In this document: one piece after another, positions 26,801 to 38,240 of the stretch | How positions within the stretch are numbered: position 1 is the first letter of the stretch | Layout: each line of letters starts with the position of its first letter | Source of the DNA: Telopea speciosissima | Taxonomy: Eukaryota; Streptophyta; Magnoliopsida; Proteales; Proteaceae | Assembly (NCBI RefSeq): GCF_018873765.1 | Contig: NC_057919.1 | Span: 66,644,984 to 66,708,983, forward strand | DNA length: 64,000 nucleotides | Direction of reading: 5' to 3' | Position numbers and translations under genes: made by a program | Notes under the pieces: generated by a model | What the model was told of the DNA's origin: nothing | Database searches by the model: none | The model's input: only the letters and a program-made list of their open reading frames with translations

Positions 26801-29800
26801 ACACACTGATTCAATCGTCGAACTGGTTCTCTGCAATCTTCTCTCTCTCTCTATTTTCTAACTATTGTTCCTTCTCTTCTATTTCTGGTGTGCTGATTAT
26901 TGGTTTTTCAAGAATAAATATCCTTTATCTCTTGTGTTTCCAAAACAACCCTTGTTTTCTTTGCCGCCTCGGGTTTTTTAGTTGTACGCATTTTGCCCAT
27001 ATTTTACACCCTCAGGTAGATTAGTTGTCTCCCAGAGCGGTCAAGTGTATCTTTCTTGGGTATTCTAGAACTCAGAAAGGGTATAAATGTTATGATCCGG
27101 TTACTCATCGGCTGTTTGTTAGCGCCGATGTTACTTTCTTTGAAGGTACCTCATATTTTTGTTCCTCACGTGTCTCATTCTACTACCAAGAATGATAGTG
27201 CATGTGCTCAGTTTCTATGTTTCATGAAAGAACCAAACATATTGAGGTTGATTGCCACTTTGTGAGGGATGTTGTTGTGAAGAAGCTGATTGTTACTCTA
27301 TTCGTTTCATCTATTGACTAGTTGGCCAATCTAATTACCAAGTCTCTTTTTGGTCTTGCTTTTCGGAAGTGTTGTTCCATGTTGGGCATGGGGAGATGTG
27401 TATGCTCCAGCATGAGGGGGAGTGTTGAGTTATGCTCCACTCACAATAGGGGGAGTATCCCTATCGTGAGAGTAGTATAGATAGGATTGTTTTTGGTAGT
27501 TTCTTAATCAGTCTATGTTTTCCTTTATTTATTCTTTCCTTATTGAGTTGTAACTCAGATTTTCACATATTATAAATATATCTTGCAGTCTCAGCGATAG
27601 AACGTACACTGGTTCTATCGCCGAGCTGGTTCTCTCTGTTCTCTCACTATTGTCCCTTCTCTTCTATTTCTAGTGTCTGGTTATTGGTTTTTCTTGTAAT
27701 ATGGGTTCAACGGTAATTTTGTCCTAGGGGTATTTCAGTCCTTGTACCTATTCTAGAATGTTCTCCATATTATTATAAATAAAGTGAGGCTGTGATCATT
27801 GCACCTATTCTAGAATGTTCTCCATATCATTATAAATAAAGTGAGGCTGTGATCATAAAGATACAAGCCATTATTCCTATTCTCAACATGGTATCAGAGC
27901 TAGGTCCACATCGCGATCCTAACCCTAATGCCCACCATCACGAAACCCTAGAACACCGTTCTCTCCATCATCCCTTTCTCGTTTTTTGCTTTGCCAGCCA
28001 CCATCAACTCTTCCGCCGTCACTCTCTCTCTCTCTTGTCTCCAGCGCCACCACCGCCATCGCCGCCTCTTTCTATCGACCTCAACCTCACTGCACGCCTC
28101 CGACTCCTCTTTTTCACCCTTGGTGGTGAGCTATTTCCCACCAAGGGTCTTTATCCCTGCCATGTTCTAAATCCCTCTTCCATTGAGATTTGTTGATGTT
28201 CTCTGTGGGATCCATTGAGAGGTGTTGATGTTTTGTTGAGTTCTCTCTTGACCAACAACCATGGACTCTGATCTTACCATTACCACATCTACTGGACAGG
28301 AAGGATTCAGTCAATGTGATTTTTCTTCGTTCCTTGTTAGCGCCATTAAATTAGATGTGGTCATGGTCTTGTTATATTGCTATTGATTCCCGTGGTCTTT
28401 CCGGCTACATTACAGGAAATTCCATTAAGCCTACTATTGCTGGTCCTCAAGATAAATGGGTAACGTCCAATTTCCTTGTCATGTCATATCTCATAAACTC
28501 CATGGATCCTACAATAGCCAGGGCCTATCTCCTTCTTGATACAGCTGCCAAGATTTGGGAGACAGCTAAAGACACCTATTCTCCGGTTGGTTAATGCTAT
28601 CGAATGTTGTGAAATCCGGAAATAAATTCATGAGACCAAGCAACATGAATTATCTGTGTCACAATGTTATTCCACCTTGCGCAATATGTGGCAAGAATTG
28701 GATTTCTATTGATCTTTCATTGCTACCTGTGATACAGATATCACTTCATTTAAAAAGTGGGAAGATGGTCTCCGTGTGTTCGATTTCCTTGCCGAACTCA
28801 ATAAAGTTTGACCAGATTCTGGCTAATGTCCTGAATCGTGATCCCTTTCCATCCCTTGAGTAGGCTTATGCCATAGTACAGTCAGAAGATAGTCGTCGTA
28901 GTGCCATGGTTCATCCAGTTACACAAGAACATTTAGCTCTTGACTCTAGTCTGGCAAGTGCTTCCTGTGAGGGCCTTTCTCGTGGTATTGGTGATCGTTC
29001 TACCTCTGCCAATGTTCCAGTGAAGTGTGTCTATTGTGGTAAAGAAAGACACTAGAGATAAATGTTGGAAATTGTATGGTCGTCCCACTGATACTCGTTG
29101 GTGTGGACAAGGATACCCCTCTTTAGTCAGGGCTCATCACACCGGGTCTGACGATACTATTGCTGATCCCTCTCTTTCCCAAGAGAAATTATAGACCCTA
29201 CATCGTTTGATGATTAGGCTGGACTCATCTTCTTCACCAGCACTTTTTGCAGCCTCTGCTACATCCTTGCTAGGGACTTCTGCTCCATCTTCCTCTTCCC
29301 AGTCAGGTATTCCTTTTGGTGGCCATTGTGCCTCAGTCATGTCCACTTCTTGGATAATTGACTTAGGTGCCATTGACCACATGACAGGTTCTCCTACTCA
29401 ATTTTTTCAATACTTTCCTTTGTCAGGTAATAGTAAAGTCCATGTTGCTGATGGTTCCCTCTCCACTGTTTCTGGGAAGGGCACCATTAAGTGCACTCCT
29501 TTATTATCTCTTTCTTCTGTATTTCATGTTCCCAAATTTTCTGCTAACTTACTCTTTATTTGTAGTCTTACACGGGATTTAAATTGCAAAGTAATTGTCT
29601 TTCCTACCCATTGTCTTTTCTAGGACTTGGAGACAGGTCGTACGATTGGCAATGGTAAAGTGGTTGATGGTCTCTACATGCTTGATAGTTCTCTATCATC
29701 TTTGGTCTCCCTGGCTTCTCTTCCTGACTCGTTGGCGTCTACTTTGGCCGAACTACATAGGTGTCATTGTTGTTTAGGCCACCCTCTTCTAGGAGTTTTA

Positions 29801-32800
29801 TCTATTTTATTTCCCAGTTTAGTAAAAAATTGTAACTCAAACAAATTTTCTTGTGATGCACTGATGCTTGCATTTTTTGCAAAGCAAACTAAAGCTGTTT
29901 ACCCAACAACAACAACAAATCAGCCTTATCCCAACCAAATGGGGTCGGCTACATGGATCCTTTCCAAACAAAGTAGGGAAAACCGAGGTCCTCACAAAGG
30001 GAAAGGATAGCAAGAGAAATGAAGAATAAATAAATAAAATAAAAAATAAGAAACGAGATAAGAAAAGTTAGAGATGAAAAATGAAAGATGAATGTAAGAG
30101 GAAATAGGATAGCCTAGGCAGTCAGGAAAATCTCAGCTACATGGTGTCAACAACGTGGATCCTTGTCCTCCAATAAGTTCTATCTGAGGTCATACTTGGC
30201 ACAAGACCCAGACTATGCATGTCATTCTTCACAACCTCACCTATGGTCATTTTAGGTCTGCCGTTAGCTCTTTTAGCTCCTTCAATCGGAATCAGATCAC
30301 TCCTTAGTCCTTACTGGGGCGTCCCCAGGCCTCCGTTGCACGTGGCCAAACCATCTTAGAGGACATTCTCGGAGCTTGTCACTGATTGGGGCAACTCCTA
30401 CATCAGCTCTAATACGTTCGTTCCTCACTTTATCCTTCCTAGTTTTGCCACACATCCATCTTAACATTCTCATCTCTGCAACGCATAGCTTCGTTATATG
30501 ACACTTCTTAACTAAAGATAATAGAAGTTTAATTTCATTTAGTTTAATTCATTCTGATGTTTGGGGCCTTGTCCGTTGTGTATCTACATATGGTTACTGG
30601 TGGTTTGTCACCTTTATTGATTGTTTTAGCCGTACCACTTGGGTCTACCTTATGCACCAAAAGAGTGATGTTCTCTCCTGCTTTCAGCTGTTCCATAATG
30701 TGATTCAGACTCAGTTTGATGCCAAGGTGAAAATTTTTGGATTGACAATGGGAAGGAATACATCGACGGATCTCTTCCGGTCTACTCATGGAATCATACA
30801 CCAGATCTCTTGTGTAGACACTCCAACCCAGAATGGTGTGGCTGAACGGAAGAATCGTTACCTCTTGGAAGTGGCTAGATCTCTTATGTTTGCAATGTTT
30901 GTCCCTCCTCTGTTATGGGGTGATGCAGTGCTTTTGGCAGTCTATCTTATAAATCGGCTGCCTCACGGGTGTTGACAGCTCATTGTCCTTTTGACGTCTT
31001 ATTGGGATCTTCTTTCTTTGTGGTGCCTCCCAAGGTATTTGGTTGTGTTGTATTTGCTAAAAATCATCATGTCAGTGGGAAATTTGATCCCAAGGGGCTT
31101 TGCTGCATTTTTTTGGGATATTCTACTACCCAGAAGTAGTATAAGTGCTATCACCCTCCTTCCCAGAAGTTACTTGTCACCATGGATGTAACATTTTGGG
31201 AATTCGAGGCCTATTTTCCAACCCATGGGCCTCTTCAGGGGGAGTTTGCAAGTGAAGAGGTGCCCCTAATTGCGCCATTGGATGTGCATGTGTCTACAGG
31301 GGAAAATTTGTCCATAGAGCTTGAGGCTGGTATAACAGGGCGGGAACAGGAGCAACCTTTAGTTTAGGGGGAGCCTAGGGAGCCCAACACCCTGAAGACA
31401 TTCACTCGAGGAACGTGGCATAGAAGAAAACAAGTTGATAATACCACCACCACTGCTCCTACACAATCGGCACTACCTGTCCCCAGTTCTTCTAGTGACT
31501 CTATTCCTTCTGGTGAGTCTACTTTTGATCCTAGTCTTTACTTACCAATTGCTATTCGTAAGCCACGTAGAACTTATATTCAACATCCCATTTCTAATTT
31601 TGTTTCATATAACTCTCTTTCTCCTTCTTTCGATGCTTTTGTTTCCTCTTTGTCCTCTATTTCCATTCTTAACACCTGGCAGGAAGCCCTAGCTAATTCG
31701 AGGTGGAAAGAAGCAATGAATGAAGAAATGAGTGTCTTGGGAAAAAATGACAGGAATCTTCCTCCAGGAAAGAAACCTGTAGGCTGCAAGTAGGTTTTCG
31801 TTGTTAAATAGAAGGCTGATGGATCGGTGGAGAGATACAAGGCAAGGCTGGTTGCTAGAGGTTTTACCTAGACTCATGGGATTGACTATCAGGAAACATT
31901 TGCCCCAGTAGCAAAGATGAACGCTGTCAGGGTAATTATTTCCTGTGCTGTTAACCAATGATGGGATCTTGAACAACTTGATGTGAAGAATGATTTTCTG
32001 TATGGGGAGCTCGAAGAATGGAAATCCCTCTTGGCTTTGCTGCCCCTGAGACACAGGGCAAAGTGTGTCGCCTAAGAGAGCTTTATATGGTCTAAAACAG
32101 TCCTCTAGAGCTTGGTTTGGTTGTTTCCATAGAGCCATGGTGTGAATTGGCTATAAACAAAGTAATGCTGATCACCATAGTTGTCACGGCGTCTAGGCGA
32201 CCCTAGGCGTTGTAGAGGGGCCAAAATCAAAGCGACACCAATTAGGCGACCAAGGTGACCAAGACGCCTGGACGCCTAGGCGTCGCCTTGACAATTATGC
32301 CGATCACACTTTGTTTATCAAGAAGATGGGCCAACATATTTCAGTTTTGATTGTCTATGTGGATGACAAAGTAATCACTGGGAGTGATGCTGATGAAATA
32401 GGTAAAACTAAAAGCCTACTTGGGGATAGAGTTTGAACTTAAGGACCTTGGAAAGCTACGATTTTTTTTTGGATCGACGTTGCTCATTCGGCTCAAGGTA
32501 TCATCCTCTCACAGTGGAAGTATACATTGGATCTTTTATCTGACACAGGAATCTAGGATGTAAGCGTGCCGATACACCATTAGAACCTATCACTCATTTA
32601 AAGAATAAGGATGGAGAGACAGTGGATAAGGGTAGCTACCAAAGGCTGGTCGGGTGACTGATCTATCTATCCCACACATGGCCAAATATAGCCTTTGTTG
32701 TGAGTGTGGTTAGCCAAATATACGCATGATCCTCAATCAACTCATCTAGAGGCAGCATATAGGATCTTGAGGTATTTGAAATCTTCCCCTGGAAGAGGTT

Positions 32801-35800
32801 TACTCATCTCTCCTTAGAATCACTTGCGAGTTGAGGTTTTCACTGATGCAGACTTGGGAGGATATCTAGATGACAGGAGATCTACTTTAGGCTATTGCAC
32901 CTTTGTTGGAGGCAACTTGGTTCCTTGGCGAACAAGAAGCAAGCTGTAGTTGCTCGATCTAGTGTAAAAGTAGAGTTTCAGGCTATGGCCCATGGAATAT
33001 GTGAACTTCTTTGGCTCCAGGGACTTCTTCAAGATTTATAATATATTCATGTTGAGCTACCTATGCGTCTTTATTGTGACAGCAAATCAGCAATAAGCAT
33101 TGCACATAATCCAGTTCAACATGATCGCACCAAGTACGTTGAGATTGATCGTCACTTCATCAAGGCAAAAGCTGGAACAAGGAGTCATTTGTGTCCCTTT
33201 TATTCAATCTAGCAATCAGTTAGCTGATATTCTCACTAAGGGAATTACTAGTAAGAGTTTTGGTTCTATAGTTAGCAAGTTGGGCATGTTTGATATTTAT
33301 GCACGAACTTGTGGGGGAGTGTTGTAATATATGGGTTCAAGGGTAATTTTGTCCGAGGGGTATTTCAGTCCTTGTGCCTATTCTAGAATGTTCTCCATTT
33401 CATTATAAATAAAGTGAGGTTGTGATCATAAAGACACAAGCCATTATTCCTATTCTCAACAGTTTCTCTCGTCACCCCTCCATGATGTGAGCTATGCCAT
33501 GAATATGGTTAGGTCTTCCTCTTTAATTGTACCCAAGGCAATCCTCATTCATGTTTATTAGCCGTATTTAAATGTTTCAGGACTTTGCTAAGGTCTGTAA
33601 CTAGCTTGAGTTATGCTAAGTATTCTCCTAACCCCTGGCCTAATGGAACATCTATCAACTGCATGGTGTGACAATTATCATGTCAGATTTCTACTAAGCA
33701 TTTATTTATGTTTTTATCCTCAGTATAGTTTTCTTAGAGTCAATCCAGCTATCCGTTTCCATATTTTCTGTTATATTAGTGTGCACATTTTGAGGTATAA
33801 CTTTTGCAGACCTTGGACTCATGTATTCACATTCAATCATACTCAATTATAATTTTCCTACAAAACCAGGTTGATCCCTTCTTGGGCATTGGTGATGACC
33901 TTCAACTTTATGTAAAGCATCAGGCAGATGTGAGGGAGTATGGATCGGCTGCTGACCATCAAGCTGCTGGCTCATTGCTCTCTAAATTAAGGGAGACTGT
34001 TCATGAGTCTGACAAGATTATACTGGACATTTTAGTTGGAAGCCTTTCTAGGGCCACTGAGGTATGCCATTTCTTTGCCGGACCGGACTCTGCAAAACTT
34101 TTTGACTTGTTTCTGTGTGTTTGAAACTGAGGTTGAGTTTTTATTGGTTTTTGTTAAGCTGGATGCTGAAGATCTAGTGAGGCAGCTGTCAGTAGCATTC
34201 ACACCTGATGATGCCATCATGTTTGGTCCACAATCTGTACTTGACTTGGACCACCTTCGGACAATTTCTCTTTCGAAGGAATCACTTTCTTTTGATGGGG
34301 TATGCTTCTTTATTATTTAGTATTGTTAACTTTTATTTGTAACTTCTGATGCAACTACTTAACCTGAATGAAATATTTTTCTGTTAGTACTATCTTGCTT
34401 CAGATTTAAATTTCCTCCAATTGCCAGCTATATATGGCCATATCATTGAAGTTAATGTTCTCCAAGGCATTGAGAAATGTAGGCAAAATATTTAAGTATG
34501 CTGATTCGTTAAAAAAAAAACCCCCAAAAAAGATCTTTTTAGTATGCCTTCTCTGTCCCTCCTTCCTCTCCCTTCTCTCTCTCTTGCAATTATGTCTTGT
34601 GGTTACATCATTGATATCAATGGATTTGCAGTTCAAGCCTTCACCCACCCACACCTAGGGTTAGTGAAACTGGACCAGACATGCAAACTGAACCCCATTA
34701 ATTCCAGGTTATGGTTAGGCCCATAGCTGTTATACTGCAAAAGTGCCCAAGCATGACTTTCTGATTTTTGGGAGCTCCCCCACAGACTGACCCAAACAGT
34801 ACCAAATTTGATCTAGTATTTTCCAACCTGATTGGTAAATGGGTTGGGTCCTTGGATGTTATTATTTTGAGCTGTCAACCCAACACAACTTATTGCCAAA
34901 ATGAGTTTATGCCCGACCATGCACACATTACTACCACTTAAACAGAGACATATGGACGATGTATCATAACTGCAGTACAGTATTGATTGGTTTTGTTCTT
35001 AAACTTGCAGGATTTCCAAGCAAACTCTTCGGTTGAGGATGACGTGATAAGTGAACCATCTGTTGCTGACATCTCCCTCTTCATCCCCAAAATGCCTACT
35101 TCGGCATCCTTGTCCCATGTTATCAGTGTTGGACAGCTGCTAGAATCAGTAATTACCTCACTATCATGGATTTGTAGATGCTTGCATAATTGACCATTTA
35201 ATTAGATGATATTTAATGGTACATGACACTTGGACTTTCCAGTCATAGTGGATGACCTGGAAACCCGGCCTGCAAGTGTACCACTGTATTCGGGCCCCTG
35301 GGGGGGGGTTTACAAGTGGTGCCCCAATGGAACAGGTAAAAAATATAGTGGAAGATAATCAACTTTTATTCCTATCTTATGGATAGGCACAACAAGACAT
35401 GAATTAGTAAAGAAATCTTGTCTAGCAAATGCAAAAATTTGCTTACAATATTTAATATCTTGGTTTCCTAGATAGCACGGTTTGGCTGGTTGAGCCATCA
35501 TTACAGGTCAACCTGGTGGGTTGAACCACTGTGTTGGCTCTGAAAGTGTAGTCTTTTCTCAAGCGAACACATGATGGCTGATCTGTAGGTCAGGTATCCA
35601 CTCAGGCCTCTGATGGGGCTTGTCCCACCAATGGGCACTTTGGTTTGGGTTGTGAGGTGTTGATAGATGTATATGATTAGGCCATACTCTGATTATATGC
35701 ATCAGCATGTGCAAGTGACAAGAATGAATGTCAAGTATGCTTGCACTTATCTCAGCATGCTTTTAGCTATCTATTTCTTTAACCCAACGACATGGCATTT

Positions 35801-36380
35801 GCATGCCAACCATCTGCCAGAGTTGGTTTGCATTCTGTTTTCCATGTATTTACTGACATGTTTTTGTGGAATCAGGCACTTGCAGCGGCTGGCCAAGTGG
35901 CTGGCACATCTGTCTCAACGTCGCCTCTCCCATACAGCATGATGGCTAGTCAATGTGAGGCCCTAGGCACAGGTTCCAGGATGAAGTTGTCCAGTTGGTT
36001 GGCCCGTGAAACGCATGATTCAAGATCAGTTGACCAGCCATCCTTGACCTTTTCTGCAAATGGCATTTCTTCTATACAGAAGGTGAGTTCTGCTTAACTT
36101 GTCGGCATCTGTTGGACCATGGGTCTTGAAAAGGATGTGGTACAGCAGTTAGCAACTCACATTTATAAACCACACAAAACTTTGTTCTGACTTCTGATCT
36201 TTCCAGTTATTTGAGATATTGCTTCATTTTTTGATCTGATATCATACTTTCTATTTCACACAGATCATCAATGATGATGGGCCAATTCTAACTGTATTGC
36301 CAACCGAGCCTTGGTCAGTGCTGAGGCTGCCTCCTGCTAGCCCATTTGACAACTTCCTAAAAGCAGCTGGATGTCAATAA
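11885..36380 (+). CDS. SRL2-like: Plant EFR3-like ARM-repeat protein (EFOP4 / SEMI-ROLLED LEAF 2 type)
   Basis: EFR3-family proteins anchor phosphatidylinositol 4-kinase complexes at the plasma membrane; plant members include EFOP1-4 and rice SRL2. Nineteen coding exons: 11885-12019, 13553-13627, 13726-13841, 14337-14451, 15502-15630, 15753-15800, 16454-16650, 16821-17017, 17869-18152, 18265-18414, 19453-19860, 19993-20142, 20341-20416, 20521-20645, 33870-34061, 34159-34299, 35011-35148, 35876-36082, 36264-36380. They sum to 3000 nt, 999 residues plus TAA, with phases matching at every junction. The N terminus [20 protein letters not shown] has Cys12, 16, 18 and 19, a likely palmitoylation cluster, followed by [15 protein letters not shown] and then helical (ARM/HEAT-type) sequence. 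The C terminus ends [19 protein letters not shown], a tail typical of the plant family. It most resembles the Arabidopsis At5g26850 group from memory. Membrane location is inferred. Exons 14 and 15 are 13.2 kb apart. Confidence 0.93.
21182..21497 (+). repeat. 5' LTR of copia-1
   Basis: Direct long terminal repeat, 316 bp, with TG...CA ends. It contains the promoter-like ttataaataaaggggct about 60 bp before its 3' end and a short internal duplication around attcctacttt-a-taggaataagttgt. The matching copy is at 26461-26775. Confidence 0.92.
22112..23043 (+). pseudogene. copia-1 gag, frameshifted
   Basis: The ATG at 22112 opens a frame ([13 protein letters not shown]) with a copia gag-type N-terminal block ([13 protein letters not shown]). 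The coding frame shifts near 22390 and continues from about 22400 in the frame that ends at 23043. This second part has the gag core ([27 protein letters not shown]) and a zinc knuckle [14 protein letters not shown] with CX2CX4HX4C spacing. A TAG ends it just before the protease region. One frameshift means the copy is not functional as it stands. Confidence 0.85.
23100..26452 (+). pseudogene. copia-1 pol (protease, integrase, RT, RNase H) with premature stops
   Basis: The protease region at 23100-23340 is degraded; its active-site block reads [10 protein letters not shown] where DSGA is usual. From 23337 a long frame holds the pre-integrase H-x-GH block ([11 protein letters not shown]) and the integrase core with DDE residues in [14 protein letters not shown] and [15 protein letters not shown] single in-frame TAA at 24579 separates this from the RT frame beginning at 24678. 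That frame has the copia RT motifs [11 protein letters not shown] and YVDDIVV and the RNase H motif YTDADWAG. A second in-frame TGA at 26313 falls just before the C-terminal block [12 protein letters not shown]. Few lesions fit a recent insertion. Confidence 0.9.
26461..26775 (+). repeat. 3' LTR of copia-1
   Basis: Copy of the 5' LTR, 315 bp, directly after the polypurine tract gagggggag. It carries the same TG...CA ends and the same taaataaaggggctggg block. Confidence 0.92.
27746..27859 (+). repeat. 57-bp tandem duplication in the 5' LTR of copia-3
   Basis: The block acctattctagaatgttctc through tgtgatcat occurs at 27746-27802 and again at 27803-27859 with one or two differences. The 3' LTR of the same element has only one copy, so the duplication arose after insertion or by slippage during replication. 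Confidence 0.85.
29895..30509 (-). mobile_element. 5'-truncated RTE-type LINE fragment inside copia-3
   Basis: On the minus strand the stretch near 30509-30300 codes for the end of an RTE-clade reverse transcriptase ([20 protein letters not shown] and [17 protein letters not shown]). It is followed by a 3' region containing the reverse of ccaaatggggtcggctacat and a (TTG)n tail at the left end. The flanking words AACTAAAG at 29887-29894 and 30510-30517 look like the target duplication: removing the insert and one copy leaves the copia integrase frame continuous across the site. It is too short to code for a working enzyme. Confidence 0.8.
32176..32298. mobile_element. Mutator-like foldback MITE with 9-bp TSD, in copia-3 RT
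   Basis: A 123-bp palindromic insert. The left arm catagttgtcacggcgtctaggcg pairs with the right arm cgcctaggcgtcgccttgacaattatg-type sequence. It interrupts the copia RT coding sequence. The flanks gctgatcac (32167-32175) and gccgatcac (32299-32307) form a 9-bp target duplication with one change, a length typical of Mutator-like elements. Confidence 0.8.
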
Positions 36381-37036
36381 AGTAGCTACCATGCTCCTGT
36401 CACCGATCTGCGTTTATGTGCACTTGTAAAGTTGTAGATTTGCAATCCACCATGGCCCTTCTATAATTTCCATTATCATGTTATTACCTGTTACTACTAG
36501 AGATGAGCACAACCATATGTAGGACACATTCAATTCATCCCTTTTAGTTACATGAAGTGTGAGGATAACAAAATGTCTGCTTATGCCTGTTGTGCTCATG
36601 CTTTGCTCATGGTTTTGACATGCATTAAGTTGTATCTACAGGAGTAGGTTAATCAAAGGAAATCCCATGTATGTACCAAGTCCAAGATAAGTGACTTAAA
36701 TCTTGGGTTCTGGACCTTCTGCAAGTTTCTGAAGGTTCATGAATAATAAGCCCAGGACTCACAGCCAAGGCTATCAATTTTGTTTTACTGCCAGTTCACT
36801 CAAAAAGTCTATTGCCGATCATGTTCTTGGGCTCTGGACAAGGGCTGTAGAAACATTACAATTAAAAGGTTACTAATCACAAATATAGAAGGTCTCAACA
36901 AATGAAAGGCCAAGTGGGAACATTAATATAGTGAGTCAAACGATCAATTGGGTGGGAATGTCAAATGCAGTGGATTATACTGATTGCAGTTACCCTACCT
37001 TTTATGGACAAGTAGATCCCAAGATTACAAGTTTAT

Positions 37037-37262
37037 AGGAGAAAGAACGCTATGTGGTCATGTGTGATGTCTAACTCCTATGTCTAGGCACAGGGTCACG
37101 CGACATAACTGCAGTGCCTCCATGAAAAAACGGAAATCCTTGGAGGTGCGAAGGTCATTTTACACCACCCTGTGTCTGAGTGCAGGAGGCACGATGGTCA
37201 TTTCACATGGTCTTGTGTCTGGGTGCAGGAGCCGTGCACCACACACGATCAGGTAGTATAAG
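37037..37262. mobile_element. Foldback MITE, family B copy 2
   Basis: It starts ggagaaagaacgctatgtgg, the same end as 9058-9233, and contains the family words tatgtctaggcacaggg, aaggtcattttacaccaccc and tcttgtgtctgggtgcagg, ending near cgatcaggtagtata. It is longer than copy 1 because an inner arm segment (tgtgtctg-gtgcagga) is present twice. Confidence 0.6.
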
Positions 37263-38164
37263 GAAAAATGTTAAAACATGGGATAGTATACCAATGAATT
37301 TTAGCACATTCCGTAAGTATCCAATTGCTAGAATTGTCGCATCACTCTTCCACATGATACAATTTGATGCACAAGTAATGATACAATTTGATGCACAATT
37401 AATAGATTCCATAGTGGTTACAAAAAAGAAAAAAAGATTCTATGGTAGCTATGAGGAACATAAACGGATAAAATGAAGAAAATAAGAAAAAAAGAGAAAA
37501 TAGGGGATGAAGAGTTGAAGACAGGAGGAGACTAGAAGTCATGATATTTTGACGTAATTGGGAAGTAGCTGACCTCTATTCCTTAGAGAAATTATAGGAG
37601 ATTCAATACTTATCTCCTACTTTTGAAAGGATTGCATGGTTAATGGTTTCATGCTTCGGCTTCATGTAGGTTCGTATTAGTATGCCATGCAAAAAATCTT
37701 TTATCTTTAGAAAATAATTTTTAAAATAAAAAATTTAAAGTTAAATGGATTTTAAGAATTATATAATGCCATGTAACGTCCGGAATTTGACATGCTAATA
37801 GGAGAACTTGGGACTTCCGTGTTCACAAAATCGCGAGTCCAAATCCTCTCCAATGACATTTAACCATTAGAGTGGATCACACCCCATTGATGGTGAGAGA
37901 TCGAATCTCTGGTTAATGTTGTTGGATACGAACTATTCCCCATCTCGTATGCCATGAGGCAAGTGTAGTGCCATATAGAAAAAAGCAGGAGGGTTGTTTT
38001 CTTTTACCGACCATGAATGAAGTATTCTTTATCCGTTTATAATGGGCATTAAACAAGTGAGATGAGTTTCATAAATGAGGGAAGGGTATTATCAACCTTC
38101 TCTTGCACCAACACGGGGGGCAATAAGAACTTGTGCAGGAACGTTTAAATGAATGAGTGTTTTT

Positions 38165-38240
38165 TGTTAAAAATTCAGTGGAGGCTAAGTAGTACTTTCA
38201 CGCAATCTTATGTCTAAGTGCAGAAACCAAGTGACTGGTG
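38165..38240. repeat. Fragment of family B MITE
   Basis: Contains ctaagtagtactttcacgc, cttatgtctaagtgcag and gagcgtttttcccc, which line up with one terminal arm of the family B elements at 9058 and 37037. Only one arm is present. Confidence 0.4.

Larger units (their letters stand above)
21022..27692 (+). mobile_element. Old, internally deleted Ty1/copia element (copia-2), split by copia-1
   Basis: The two LTRs are recognisable by shared blocks: tcactcac-atagggg, tatcgtgagagtag-atagatagg, tgttttcctttatt, ttccttattgag, tataaatatat, cttgcagtctcag and ggttattggttttt-type endings. The 5' LTR runs from about 21022 to 21181 and resumes at 26776-26910 after copia-1. The 3' LTR runs from 27423 to about 27692. 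The interior (26911-27422) keeps only scraps: an integrase-tail motif [16 protein letters not shown] near 27052-27110, an RNase H end near 27235-27290 and a polypurine tract gagggggag before the 3' LTR. It cannot code for anything and serves as the landing site of copia-1. Confidence 0.75.
27692..33461 (+). mobile_element. Degenerate Ty1/copia element (copia-3) with short LTRs
   Basis: Short LTRs of about 140 bp share the blocks gggttcaa-ggtaattttgtcc, agaatgttctccat and taaataaagtgagg-tgtgatcat and end TCTCAACA. The 5' LTR is about 27692-27888 and is enlarged by a 57-bp tandem duplication; the 3' LTR is 33320-33461. The primer site TGGTATCAGAGC is at 27889, and gggggag precedes the 3' LTR. 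Gag begins at 28261 (ATGGACTCTG). Pol fragments are readable in several frames: protease near 29340-29400 ([12 protein letters not shown]), integrase near 30540-30970, RT near 31680-32480 and RNase H near 32830-33250. Many stops and frameshifts show an old copy. A LINE fragment and a MITE are inserted inside it. Confidence 0.88.
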
